This document shows, one piece after another, positions 1-10,433 of a stretch of 64,000 nt of DNA. A model generated the notes under the pieces. That model was not told the origin of the DNA and searched no databases. It saw nothing but the letters and a program-made list of their open reading frames with translations. The translations under genes were made by a program, and so were the position numbers. The first letter of the stretch is position 1. The number at the start of each line of letters is the position of its first letter. Origin of the DNA: Pyrenochaeta sp. MPI-SDFR-AT-0127 (taxonomy: Eukaryota; Ascomycota; Dothideomycetes; Pleosporales; Cucurbitariaceae); assembly GCA_020747015.1 (NCBI GenBank), contig JAGTJM010000006.1, forward strand, positions 682,001 through 746,000, read 5' to 3'.

Positions 1-525
1 CAGAATACACACAACCACTGTAATAATAGCGATCTATGACCACAATAGTACCCGCCGCAAGATCAGCTTGGATGGATGGTCTAGTCATATAGTCAGACAA
101 TGTAAAATACTGCACCATCTCTAACACAAAAGATCCAATGCATATGGATAGACTTGGTTCTCGTAATAAGACAAGACTTACACTGCCTCCCACCGATTCG
201 CAGAAAACAGAAGATGAATAACATGATCTTCCACCTCACTCTGTCCGCTCAGATAGCTATTAATCATCTGTCCAATCGGCGTCGTCCTATCTGCAAACCC
301 TCATTATATTAGTTACAATTTTTTTTCACAAGTTTTTCCCTACAACCAAAAATACAATCAAACATCGATCTTTTCAATAGGAAGCTGGGTAGTAAACGTA
401 CCAGGGAAGCGCATATGCCGCACCGTCGCGCCCTCGCTTTGCAGCGCTGCGACGAGGCGTTCGCATTGTGTTGATTTCCCTGCGCGGTCGAGACCTTCGA
501 AGACTATGAGCTTGCCTCGCCCCAT
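1..525 (-). CDS. CDC8: Thymidylate kinase, 5' part (runs off the left edge)
   Basis: dTMP kinase phosphorylates dTMP to dTDP for DNA synthesis. Three exons are visible: 402-525, 182-290 and 1-80; the 3' end lies outside the window. The introns are 291-401 and 81-181, both GT-AG, and all phases close. The start at 525 gives MGRGKLIVFEGLDRAGKST, the family P-loop, at the very N-terminus. Exon 1 into exon 2 gives FPDRTTPIG, the dTMP-binding region, followed by the family stretch ending FSANRWEA. Exon 3 gives IVVIDRYYYSG, the family DRY motif. The order and spacing match yeast Cdc8. I see no sign of decay. The family assignment is very secure; the only uncertainty is the missing C-terminus. Confidence 0.93.
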
Positions 526-1664
526 TATGAAATATTTTTGTTTACTTTGGGCGGGGGGACATGAAGGTGGTGAGTTTTGTTTGGGATGTGGTGAGGTTTC
601 AGTGAAGGAAGGGGATTGGTGTGAGGTCTTGATTTGGCGCTAGTGGGGCGCTAAATTTTGGGCCGCAGAACTTCGTCTCGCGATCAGATATGTATTCCCA
701 CCGCGCACTCTTTGGCTTTCTGCTCAGATTCAGAAGTTTTCTGTGGAATGGCGGTTTTTTGTTCACTAGGGATTGTTTGACGTGTAGGATTTGTACAAGG
801 TTGAAGTCCTGCAGTGCTCACTGGATCTTACCAGAAATCCAAGTCAGCATCACTCAAATGCTAATGGTGGTAGTAGTAGAGACAAAGAATTGGAAGAAGC
901 ATTGGGGAAGATTCATGAAGCAAAGTAGACAACAAAGAAAGATGATAGGCAAGACTATGTCCATAAGCACTTGCGGCTCGATTACTTCGGGGTAGAGACG
1001 GTAATAACTCAACTTTCAATTAGCTGAAAAGTTTAATCAACAATGAACGAATGCTTGATATCAATGGTTCGCTGGAATTATGTCAGACGAGACCCGATGG
1101 CTTAGGTACACTATGCAATGGCATAGAAACGATGATTTTACCATTCAACGTCAACAGATCGAAGGGCTGTACGTCAACGACCATAACTCGTGCCGTGCAC
1201 AGACTTTTTCAACGGCATTAAATGATCTGGGTGCCTACAGTCACGTTCATTATCGGATTTTGGTGTCACAAATCCGAACTGAGCGTCAAGTATGATAGAC
1301 ATGACGCTCAATCTAGCCAATCAGACGCCAACAGAATATCGTTCGGCCGAGCTGCACGGGACCGAGTTGTCAGCACAACGATGGTCTACCTAAACAGGTA
1401 GTCAGTGCGTCGGGTGTGTACATTGCAATGCTGGGTGCCTGATGCAGCATCGCGTATAAAGCCAAAGTACACGAGAAGCAAAACGGAACAAGCTTCTAGT
1501 TCCGGCATCCTAGCCCACGAATCAGAGTCGACGGAGATCGACATTGAACCATCTCCCGGATCCGACGATCACCGAGTTACCTAGGCACGTTGAATAAGTC
1601 AAAAGGTCTCACAACTTGACTTTTTGCCAAAACACCATTACTCACTGAAACATCCACAATCACA
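526..1664. other. Intergenic region, no gene supported
   Basis: This stretch separates the thymidylate kinase and GST promoters. Short open frames exist (for example 690-995 and 1080-1295 on the plus strand), but their translations have low complexity or odd composition and match no family I know. A GTATAAAG element near 1453-1460 lies about 210 bp before the GST start and could be its TATA box. Confidence 0.5.
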
Positions 1665-2384
1665 ATGTCTGCTCCAAAACTAGTAGTCCACCACCTGCAA
1701 GTCGGGCAAGGCGAGCGAATCCCCTGGCTCCTCGAAGAACTCGACATACCCTACGACTTGAAACTCTACCAGCGGTCACCACTGCTGTCACCTCCCGAGC
1801 TCAAAGCCGTGTATCCGCTGGGCGCCTCCCCTGTTCTCGAGGACCTCAGCGACCCCGGCAATCCCATCAAGTTTGCCGAATCCGGCGCAATCTGCGAGTA
1901 CATTGTGCACAAGTACGGCAACGGGCGGCTTGCGCTGAACCCCCAGCACAGGAATTACTCGGATTACTTGTACTGGTTTCACTTTGCAAATGGAACGCTC
2001 CAGTCCAACTTGTTTCGCCGCGGAATGGCGCGCGGTATGGTTGGCGAGCAGGACCCTAGGTACAGAGGCAATGATGCACGCGTCGGTATTGCGCTGAATC
2101 ATGTTAACAATCGCCTCTTGTCTAATACTTGGCTTGCTGGTGATGAGTTTACCGCCGCGGATGTCATGACGGGGTGGTGTTTTACGACGATGCGGAAGTT
2201 TGAGGCAATTGATTTGACGGGTTATGAGGGTATCTTGGCGTGGTTGAAGAGAATCGGAGAAAGGGAAGCGTATAGGAGAGCGATGGGTAAGGCAGATCCA
2301 GAGCTGGATGTAGATCAGGGTCTGAGTGCGAAGGGACCACCGTTGGTAGAGGCGTTTGTGAAGGCAATGGCATTCAAGCCGTGA
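1665..2384 (+). CDS. Glutathione S-transferase, GTT1-like
   Basis: A cytosolic-type glutathione S-transferase of 239 aa in a single exon, the normal length for the family. The N-terminal thioredoxin-like half (about residues 5-85) contains the region around ERIPWLLEELDIPYDL and the cis-proline/glutathione-binding segment GASPVLED, followed by the FAESGAICEYI stretch that binds the gamma-glutamyl part of glutathione. The C-terminal helical half has the N-capping region LAGDEFTAADVMT. The pattern WLLEELDIPYDLKLYQR...ELKAVYPLGASPVL is closest to yeast Gtt1-type enzymes. The likely role is conjugation or peroxide reduction in detoxification; the substrate cannot be read from sequence. The start has a good context (cacaATGTCT). 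The gene converges on the permease with 142 bp between stop codons. Confidence 0.9.
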   Translation: MSAPKLVVHHLQVGQGERIPWLLEELDIPYDLKLYQRSPLLSPPELKAVYPLGASPVLEDLSDPGNPIKFAESGAICEYIVHKYGNGRLALNPQHRNYSDYLYWFHFANGTLQSNLFRRGMARGMVGEQDPRYRGNDARVGIALNHVNNRLLSNTWLAGDEFTAADVMTGWCFTTMRKFEAIDLTGYEGILAWLKRIGEREAYRRAMGKADPELDVDQGLSAKGPPLVEAFVKAMAFKP

Positions 2385-2526
2385 GTAGTTCCGATAGCAC
2401 TTGCATAGTTTGGTTGCTGACAGAAATAGAGGACAGCAGAGACTGTAGAAGATCAAATAGAAGTAGGATTGGCAGTAGTACATAAAAACGATGCGCTCCG
2501 CTCTGATAAATAGAAACACATTTCGC

Positions 2527-4281
2527 TCAGAGTCCACGCGTCTCCCGGTCCACGACTGGAACTTCAAACTTACGTCTGCCGCTCGCGAAGTAATACACAC
2601 CACCAATCACTACCCAGCCCATCATGACGACAATAGAGTAGTTCATGTTCTGCGCTGAAACAGGCATAAAGATTGGGAATGTGGAAAAGACCATGGCCAG
2701 GACTAACCAAGCACAAGACAATAGGTTCAGCGCCAATCCCATACCTTTGGGCAGCCTAAATGGACCAAAGTCACGCGCGGTGAAGTTTGGACGCCCATAG
2801 ATCATGAAGTAGACAATGGGAATAAGGTAAGATGCGTACAGTCCCAGCACAGCCATGGAGAGGACAGCGTTGAACGCGGTGGAGCTACCTAGGTAGATGA
2901 AGCCTAGGAGCATTTGAAGGATTGTCACGACCAGGACAGCTCGTACGGGTATCTGCGACTTGGGGTTGACGTACGAAAAGTACGCGTCGAATGGCGTTGC
3001 TTTGTCGCGCGCAAAGGCCCAAAGTGTACGAGAAGTTGAGGTGATTGCGGCAATCGAGGCAGCGATAGCGATGATGAGGAGAATTGCACTCATGATTGTT
3101 GCGCCGGCATTTGACTTTGTAGCATCGAGGAAGATTTGAATGAATGGAAGCCCGGTAGGTGTTGTCAGGAGTGAATCGAGCGGTCCAGTCGAATAAAGAA
3201 GCATAATAGCGAAGGCAAGTCCCAAGACGCCATTCACTGTGACACTTCCAACCTGTAAGACGTTAGTATAGGAAGGAGCTATATTGTTGAGTTTCATCTC
3301 ACCATTGCAATGGGAACATTACGGGCTGCATGGGGCATCTCTTCTGCGAGATGGCACGCGGCGTCGTAGCCCAAGAGTGGATAAACTGTCGACAGGAGAC
3401 CGATCAGCCAAGAGACACCGTCGCTAGACCAGCCGCTACTATTTGTGATTTCGGTGAACACGAAAGAAGAAGTGTTTTTGGGAGCCATGACACCGAGGAC
3501 AATAAGGATGGCGAAGAACCCTACGACATGAAGCACACCAGCAAGTAGATTGGCTGTTGGCAGCATTCTTGACCCCCAGATGTTCATTGCTGTGGCGTAT
3601 ACCAGTATGGCCCAGTAGATGAGGAGGGCCTTCCATCTCGCGGGAATGTATGTGTCATCGTTCATGATAACCAATCCAGTGATTTGGAGAGTGGCAGCAA
3701 ACGCGGCTGATGCTGCGAAGACAATTTGTCCACCGACATTGATCCATCCCGTGGCCCAAGCTGCAAGTGAGCGTGTGGATGGTGGAGAAAGCGCTGCAAC
3801 CCAATGGTATTGTCCTATTGATACTTTAGTGAGATGAAGCTTTTGACACTCCCCTGAAACGCTTACCTCCTGCTGTTGGGTAGATGGACGCAATTTCACC
3901 TAGTGATGCTGCGATTGCAATCGTGCAAACAACAGACATGAGCCTTTGTTTGTTAGCAATAGGGACTGGAAGGGGGTGATGGTCCCCTGAGACGTACAGG
4001 TTGTAGAATAGACACGGAGCACCGCCTGAGATCAATGCCGTCGCGATGACTGTAGCTAATGCCTCCCAGGTTGCCATGAGACACAGGCACAAGCTTCCCA
4101 GCGACCAGATTGAGTAGTCACGACGCAGTTCCTGGACGTGGCCGAGCTGTGCTAGTAGCTCACCATCGTCGTCGCTGTTGCCGTGACCAGGTAATTGCTT
4201 CGCTTCAGGGTCGGCCATTTCGACGTGGTGTTGTTCGGTTGAGATCTTGGTTTCAATGTTGGCCATCTTGGACGGTATCAC
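2527..4281 (-). CDS. APC-family amino acid/choline/GABA permease
   Basis: A plasma-membrane permease of the amino acid-polyamine-choline superfamily, 532 aa, the usual size. The exons are 3998-4281, 3867-3943, 3303-3814 and 2527-3252; the introns of 54, 52 and 50 nt are GT-AG and all phases close. About twelve hydrophobic segments follow a hydrophilic N-terminus of about 60 residues. Family marks include the segment ending SLGEIASIYPTAGGQYHWVA after the second helix, STSRTLWAFARDKATPF in the middle, and RPNFTARDFGPFRLP before the last helices. It resembles fungal GABA/choline permeases of the Uga4/Hnm1 group, but the substrate cannot be assigned. A second in-frame ATG at 4266 (MANIETKI) could be the true start. 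It converges on the GST gene. Confidence 0.9.
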
Positions 4282-5563
4282 AGGCGACTTATACTGGACC
4301 AGTCAGCCGTGATGCAAAGATAAGCTGAAGTGTAATTCAATTTATGTGGAGATATCCGCGGGCGTCCCGGCATTGATAGATAGGTGATATGCCTCAAAGG
4401 GGTAGTGCGGAAGGTTTCCGAGGTGCGGCATTGGGGACACTGGGGAAATGCGGGGATTTAGCGTGTCTCATGGCGCAGATCCAGCCGGCCAGGAACAGTT
4501 CTGGTTCCGTTGGGAATGGCGTGGCCCATGTGAGCCACCCAGGTGTGGTTGGTAGGGTTGATAGGGTTGATAGGGTTGGTAGGGTTGGCAGTCCGGAGGC
4601 TGAAGGTAGTTCGGAAAGCGGAATGGCAACGCTGATGTTCCGTTAGGACAACGCTTTTCTTGGTACACGTCCATTCTTCTCTTGGGTGAAGTTCCTGCCC
4701 TTTCTCGCACTCTTTCCTATGAGAAACGATCAATAAATCGATGTTAATTTTAGCGACATCATCTTCTCAGATCTCGCTGACGTGCATTCGGATGGATCCT
4801 ATCAGAGCCTTTGATAGCTAACGCTATTTCGAAAGCTACCGATCTACTGGTGAGGCTCCTTAAAGGACCACCCAGAGTACCATGGAGCTCTCCAGCCTTG
4901 CCAATGTGTCACAGTTAGCTTGAAGGCGTCCGAAAAGTTCCTCCTTGAACCCGCGACAGCAGCTGAAAAGGACCGACTACACCGCGCCGTGCGCACCTGT
5001 CCCGGTGAGCTCCCACACAATCTGTATCAAGCTTCGGAAAGGACAGTTAGGCACGCCAGCAGCCTTATGAAGCTTCAATGAGTTCTGGTGGAGGTGGAAT
5101 GGAGGTTGACTTCTCGGAACAAGTCGGAAGTAGCCGACGAGGCTGTTCTAGGTCCACACTGACGCAAAGGTCCTGACTGCCTGGGCCAACAACACGCCAT
5201 CTGTCCAACCTCATCACGCCCACCTGATCCGTCACACCACTCGTCCAGCCGCAGATACACGTCGAATCATCAGCAGGATGGCCTCACAATGTCTTAGGTC
5301 CAGGTACTGTAACATGAGCGTGACCTGAGGAAATTAACTTCGCCGTGGCGCGCGGGGTTCTCCCAAACGGATGGTCGCGCAGCGGTACAACAATGAGATC
5401 ATTTAAAAGCTCCACGACCCCTCACGAGGAGTACCTCTGCAGCTCAATATAGCCTCACAACCTACTCTCAAGCTCTGTCTTGCTCATAAATCATTCAATT
5501 GGCGCCCTCTGAAGCTCGTTCAAGATTTCTTGACCCGTATCTGCTCAGTTTCTGCCCTCCAAC
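4282..5563. other. Intergenic region with a short degenerate G-rich tandem repeat
   Basis: The 1.3 kb between the divergent permease and the orphan gene at 5564 contains no frame I can support as a gene. The only structure I see is a short repeat of a 9-10 bp unit resembling TAGGGTTGA at about 4545-4590. The rest is promoter-like mixed sequence. Confidence 0.5.
4545..4590 (+). repeat. Tandem repeat of a TAGGGTTGA-like unit
   Basis: Four to five copies of a 9-10 bp unit (variants TAGGGTTGA and TAGGGTTGG) lie head to tail. The unit contains TAGGGTT, so it looks like telomere repeat interrupted by GA or GG, but it is not a perfect TTAGGG array. It sits in the permease upstream region. Confidence 0.8.
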
Positions 5564-6232
5564 ATGGCTGCAAAGTACTCCCGCCGGCCAAGCTACCTCG
5601 AAGCTCCTCTCTCCCCCTCAATAATCCCTGACTTGGCAATCCTACCGCAACCCCTCCCTGCAGACACGCTCCCTTGCGGACAACTCGTCTCCAAGAAGTC
5701 CAAGCATACTTCTGCGGCGCTTGAGGATCGTGACTACGACGACATCGGCACTCGTTGGTACAAAGATGTCATCTTCTTCAACGCCGAGGACGGACGTTTT
5801 CTAGAAAGCTTCGGCGGCACACATCTGGTGCAGAAGCCACTCGACAAGGGTACAGAGGCTGCCACTATTGAGGCCGAGGAGCAGCGCGTGAGGCTGCTCA
5901 AAGACGCCGATGCGGCCATTAAGAAAGTTTGGCAGGACGAGGGAGCGAAGAAGTGGATCAAGGAACAAGACGAGGCTGGCTTTGTGGTTGCTAGCCGCCA
6001 AGTCTCGAATGCCAGCTACAAGCGGGCACGATTAGTCGATGTCGGTAACGGAAATTGGGAGGTTATGCGTGAGGTTGGTGGCGAAGACAAGTCTGGAAAG
6101 AGAAGAGACTCTGGTCTGCCTATTGACACGAACAGCAAGTGGGATGCCGTGGGTGTCGTGGTTCGGAAGATCATCATTGAGGGAGATGAGGTGAAGCTTG
6201 GTGAGGAGTTGGGCACAGAGTACTGGAATTGA
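5564..6232 (+). CDS. Orphan protein of 222 aa, function unknown
   Basis: A single-exon frame of 222 codons with a good start context (caacATGGCT). I do not recognise the family. The N-terminal 45 residues are rich in Pro and Leu (about residues 10-40). A middle segment around WYKDVIFFNAEDGRFLESF is followed by a charged, helix-prone stretch (residues 90-130) and a C-terminal part ending in WDAVGVVVRKIIIEGDEV. It has no signal peptide, no membrane segment and no Cys-rich motif, so a soluble intracellular protein is likely. Even codon use and the length support it being real. It is probably a conserved fungal hypothetical. The next gene begins only about 160-280 bp downstream on the same strand. 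Confidence 0.7.
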   Translation: MAAKYSRRPSYLEAPLSPSIIPDLAILPQPLPADTLPCGQLVSKKSKHTSAALEDRDYDDIGTRWYKDVIFFNAEDGRFLESFGGTHLVQKPLDKGTEAATIEAEEQRVRLLKDADAAIKKVWQDEGAKKWIKEQDEAGFVVASRQVSNASYKRARLVDVGNGNWEVMREVGGEDKSGKRRDSGLPIDTNSKWDAVGVVVRKIIIEGDEVKLGEELGTEYWN

Positions 6233-6391
6233 GCGACGATTCTGCGTCGGCTGATGACTTCATAGGGCAGGAGCTCATGAGCATTCACAATGTATGGTGA
6301 TCTGCGGTTAGCGCCGGCATGACTGGCTTTTCGGACATATTCCACAACAAATAAAAGAACAACTTTTGCAATCACAAGCGCAGAGGCACGG

Positions 6392-8020
6392 GTGGCTTGT
6401 CCTACACATCACATGACTACAGCAATCAGGAACCAGACAGACGGACAGCAGTACAAAACCCCCAGGCACCCAGCCGTGATTCATTCCATGCACACTCTCG
6501 CCTCTCATCCTATCATGGCATCTGCTGAAGACCCACCTGAGTTTGTACAAAAAGAGCACTTGGAGACTCTGAAAGGCCATGCCACCCCTCTTGCACGCAC
6601 CAAGGACCAACAAGATAGGAGAAACGATCAAGCAAAAGGCCGAGAGCTATGGGGGAAAACACTACAGCTTTCTTACGAAAGAAAGCATCCTCGGAAAACG
6701 CAAAAGGATGTGGACAGTGGTAGGTTTGAACATCGTAATTATTTTCGTCGCAAACTTCGGTGTTCCGCCAATCCTCATGAGCCTTTCCCATTTCTCGACC
6801 TTCCTGCTGAGGTGCGCAACATGGTGTGCAAATATTACATGATCGAATTTGAGAAGACTGGCTGGGGAAGTGAGGACGATATTCAAAGACGTGCTGGGAC
6901 TGACAGCGGCGCGAGCGTTCCTAAGCGGAAACTGTGTCATACCGCCAAGTTGACAAGGCGCCATGAAAGGATCCGGGAACTCATTGACGAAATTAGCGAA
7001 AGGATACTTGGTGAAACGGTTGATCTTACACACGGTGCGCGGAAGGCTTTCCAACAATACTCATCTGAGCATGCGGTGCGTCTCTGGAGGTGCCCTCATG
7101 AAGATCATCAGGAGCCCGGGAAAGTGAAGATTAATCAGCTAGGAAACATTTGCGAAGATCTACCGCCTCTCGCTTTGACTTGCCGTCAAATGCTTGGGGA
7201 AACATGGGGGTTATTCCATGCTCCCACGACCGACGGCTCCAGGTACTTCGAAGTGGATATCCTGGACAAGGACATCCTGCCTCTTTTGCGCCTCATCTCC
7301 ATGTTTCAAACCAACGTTATCCCTGGTATCGGTACCAAACGCGTTGGTATCGATTTTAAAATAGGCTTGGTATATCAAGAGGGCGGAGCATATGAAGTCG
7401 AGGGCTATGAGCGAGTGCGAAGGCTGATTGAATTGCACTGGTTTGATGGGCTTCCATTCTGGAGCTGGTTATTTGATTACCCTGGAGTGTACGGAGCAGA
7501 CGATGTAAAGCAGTGTGATGATGACACTGTCAAGGGTACTGACGACAAGACGGCGGAGGGTACTGAACAATCATCAAACAAGAACCACGACTGGGCCTAT
7601 GCAATCCGCCAAATCGTCGCACTGCACCGCATCAACCCAATCCAATGGTGGCAGATTTCCACAAAATATCTCAAGATCTATGACCTACTCTCCGAGGCCG
7701 CAACGGAGAAAATGTGGAAGCAAGCATCCAACACTGAAATTGTAGAAGCTGTCATAAACATGGTTAGTGATGCGTTTAGATATCATGTGATCTGGTATTC
7801 TCATCTGTCCAAGGCGTATTATGGTCGTGAATATTGGGTATATTCGTTCAAAAATGGGCCAAGGAGCAGGCCATACCACAAGAAACATGCCATCGTCCAT
7901 CTAGTCAACAGCTATTGTGACAATGTGGACCACGTGTTGCGTGCGGATCTAGGCAACGTCTACCAAGATTGGGAGAAATATGAAGATATGAGGGCCATGC
8001 CTGCTAATTTGATTCTTTGA
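6392..8020 (+). CDS. F-box/2EXR-like hypothetical protein
   Basis: A long single-exon frame of up to 542 aa. The recognisable part is FPFLDLPAEVRNMVCKYYM (about residues 130-148), the leucine/proline-rich element that opens many fungal F-box-like and 2EXR proteins, followed later by LPPLALTCRQMLGETWGLF (about residue 255), the second hallmark of these families. Such proteins are thought to act in protein interaction or ubiquitin ligase recruitment; no function can be given. The N-terminus is uncertain: the ATG at 6515 (MASAEDPPEF) looks more like a start than the one at 6392, whose extension is low in information. The rest is hydrophilic with scattered Trp/Tyr-rich segments and no membrane helix. 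Confidence 0.75.
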   Translation: MACPTHHMTTAIRNQTDGQQYKTPRHPAVIHSMHTLASHPIMASAEDPPEFVQKEHLETLKGHATPLARTKDQQDRRNDQAKGRELWGKTLQLSYERKHPRKTQKDVDSGRFEHRNYFRRKLRCSANPHEPFPFLDLPAEVRNMVCKYYMIEFEKTGWGSEDDIQRRAGTDSGASVPKRKLCHTAKLTRRHERIRELIDEISERILGETVDLTHGARKAFQQYSSEHAVRLWRCPHEDHQEPGKVKINQLGNICEDLPPLALTCRQMLGETWGLFHAPTTDGSRYFEVDILDKDILPLLRLISMFQTNVIPGIGTKRVGIDFKIGLVYQEGGAYEVEGYERVRRLIELHWFDGLPFWSWLFDYPGVYGADDVKQCDDDTVKGTDDKTAEGTEQSSNKNHDWAYAIRQIVALHRINPIQWWQISTKYLKIYDLLSEAATEKMWKQASNTEIVEAVINMVSDAFRYHVIWYSHLSKAYYGREYWVYSFKNGPRSRPYHKKHAIVHLVNSYCDNVDHVLRADLGNVYQDWEKYEDMRAMPANLIL

Positions 8021-8199
8021 AGATTTTGGGATCGGTGGTGGTTAGCGTGGTCAGGAGTGTCATTGCGAAGAGTCTCTGTTCCTAGGGTCTTGGTTCTTAT
8101 AGATGGTGTACATGTTGTTAACTCCTATCCCTATCTATTATCTCTCTCTTAATGGATATCAATGCATCATTCACCTTTATCAAGCATGCTCAAACCCTT

Positions 8200-9823
8200 C
8201 TACCAACATGTGATCTCAAGTCTCTTCCCAGGTCCTGGTGCCGCAGCAAAAAGAGCTTTAATCCGTTCCACTTGTTCTTCTTTAGCAACATGCCATGTTT
8301 TTGTATGACCATTCAATCTTGTCCTACCAAGCTTTTCCAGATCCCTGTTTACCCACGTGAGTAGCTCATTCACATACTCTGCTTCCCTATCTCTCAAACT
8401 ATGGAACGGTTTGCCATATCCCCTTTCTTTCACCCGCTGGTTGTATTCTGATCGCATCGCGCCTGTACTTGGCAGCTGGGCTTGCCCTGAAAGTACCTTT
8501 GCGACTACCATGGCTTGGAATTCGAAGAGCGTGAATGTTGCGGTGAAGAATGGAACGCCGACGAACACTAAGGAAGGGTCGTTTATGTAGAAAATATCTT
8601 TGTGCAAGTTGTGAAATTGCGAACCATCTGTGACAAGAAGCTCGTCGTTTGCCGCCTCAACTGGCGTCTCATCTGAGTGCAAATGTGACAAAAATGGCAG
8701 TGTGAGGTGATAACCAGTGCACAGGATAACATGATGAATGTCGCAAAGCTTTTGTCCAGACTTCAATGTTACAGTTGCCGGGATAGGATCTGATGCTGCC
8801 AGAGACGCCTTATCTGGGTCTTTGGGGGCGTCGTACGAGATGACTTCCTCGATTCGGGTTGCATTCTCTGGCAGAAGATTTGGGGAAAGATCGAAAGCTC
8901 CGTTGCGGTGACTCTGATAGATGTTGTTCGCAATAGGGCCCAGTTCTCGGGCGATATCAGTTGCAGAAACGCTGCCTCCAACCAACAAGAAATTCTTTCC
9001 CTGATACTCTTGGGGGGTTCGATAGCCTTTCGAATGTTGGACTCTGGTAGGCCATTTTCGTTTCCACTCTGACAAACCAGGGGTATTGGGTACTCTGGCT
9101 GCGTGGTAGTGACCCGAAGCAACCACTACAGAATCGAAATCCTAAATAATGGTAAGCACAGAGATAAAAAGCAGACCTGGCCATCGAACCGATATTGAAG
9201 TTTCCCGCCAGTTCTTTCCAGCCTCATTGCTATGTAATGTCACAGTTTCCACCGCCCATTTCCCATTCTTCTTTGATACCTTCTTCACCTCAGTGTCATA
9301 TTGCGTAATGCCATGAACGCCAGTCTTCACAGCAGTGTCCTGAATATAATCTTTAAGCACATCGTGTGTGACAAAGTCTTCAGTCCCAGCAGGGAATCGA
9401 TTCAAAGTGGTCTCAAGTAACCGCGTGCCAACGTTGTTTTTCAACCCAACATAACAGGGTCTAAACTAAGATGACTGATTAGGTAAGAATGTGCTGACTG
9501 TAATAATGGATCATACCCAGGTGGTGCATGTATTAGTCTTTCGAGTTGTGAGTCTTCCTCGTTGCCTTTCAAGTAACTGGTACCCGATTGTGATGGTGGT
9601 ACAGATGGATATGCAGGCTCTAGAGGTTTCCGCTCGTCATATAGCCTTTCCGAAATGTTAGAAGAGCACCTAAAAACTGAAAGCTTACTAACCATATGCC
9701 TCCTGCATCGCTGGACCGTTCATATACAGTTACATCGAGCCCATCCTGCTTCAGATGAGCGGCTGCAACTACGCCGCTAATTCCGGCTCCTATGACAGCA
9801 ACACGTTTCTTAGTGGAAGCCAT
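8200..9823 (-). CDS. Flavin-containing monooxygenase (FMO-like), 490 aa
   Basis: An NADPH- and FAD-dependent monooxygenase that oxygenates nucleophilic N or S atoms or performs related oxidations. The exons are 9693-9823, 9517-9645, 9190-9460 and 8200-9141; the introns of 47, 56 and 48 nt are GT-AG and phases close. The N-terminus MASTKKRVAVIGAGISG carries the FAD Rossmann motif GAGISG (residues 12-17). FDSVVVASGHY matches the FMO signature region, and NFLLVGGSVSATDIA is the NADPH-binding Rossmann motif. HHVILCTGYHLTLPFL is the family ATGY-like element. Fungal relatives fall in the dimethylaniline monooxygenase/FMO group; the substrate is unknown. It is divergently transcribed from the TauD-type dioxygenase with 610 bp between start codons, which suggests co-regulation. 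I noticed an apparent frame change near 9190, but a 48-nt intron explains it. Confidence 0.9.
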
Positions 9824-10433
9824 GAGTGAGAGCCTATAGGATAATGGCAAATTAGGTTGAGTGGGAATTAAGCAGCACATATATCGAGGCTAACTCGCTA
9901 CAATTGAATGGGTTGGAATTCATAGTCATCCTCGAGACGAGTGTCCATGGTGGCGAGATTCGACCGAGGATATCATGCCATGAAAGACATGTTGAAAACG
10001 AGTTTGTCAGCGTTGGGTACGCAATATATGCAGGCAGGGAAGCGTGATGGTGGATGTGTATGGCGTATGGTGGATATCCGAGGTCGTTGTGGTCCACGAG
10101 GCGCACGGGACCGCCAGAAATGGCAATAAGAACTTTCAACTTGACTGCAATCGTATGCCAAAGGATTCTGGAAATAAGGCGAAGTTTCTCCGACAGATAA
10201 GATGATTGACGTTCACTGGGTATACGCAATATTGTTAGCGGATGAGGTGCTTTGACCCCGCAACACCAACGACGTGAACACGCGCGATGCGAACGTATGG
10301 TCCACTCGGCATTTAACAGTGCATTAGTGAGCTTCAAGAGTCTGAGTGGGGGTTTCTAAAGGAACTAAGATATAAGATGAACGGCCACATAACGATCAAC
10401 CAAAACTAAGCACCGAATACTAACATCTCAACC
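9824..10433. promoter_or_regulatory. Shared divergent promoter of the FMO and dioxygenase genes
   Basis: The 610 bp between the two start codons holds no supported gene; frames here are fragments. Because it is the only upstream sequence for both genes, it is the likely shared control region. I cannot identify a specific factor site with confidence. Confidence 0.6.

Noticed and set aside
690..995. 101-codon frame between thymidylate kinase and GST
   Set aside because: Unusual Cys/Phe-rich start and no domain; looks like chance.
1788..2606. Minus-strand 272-codon frame overlapping the GST
   Set aside because: It overlaps the well-supported GST coding region antisense and shows no domain; the composition is that of a shadow frame.
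9142..9200. Apparent frameshift in the FMO gene
   Set aside because: A 48-nt GT-AG intron (9142-9189) joins the two frames cleanly as ...SISDFDSVVVASGHYH, so no mutation is needed.
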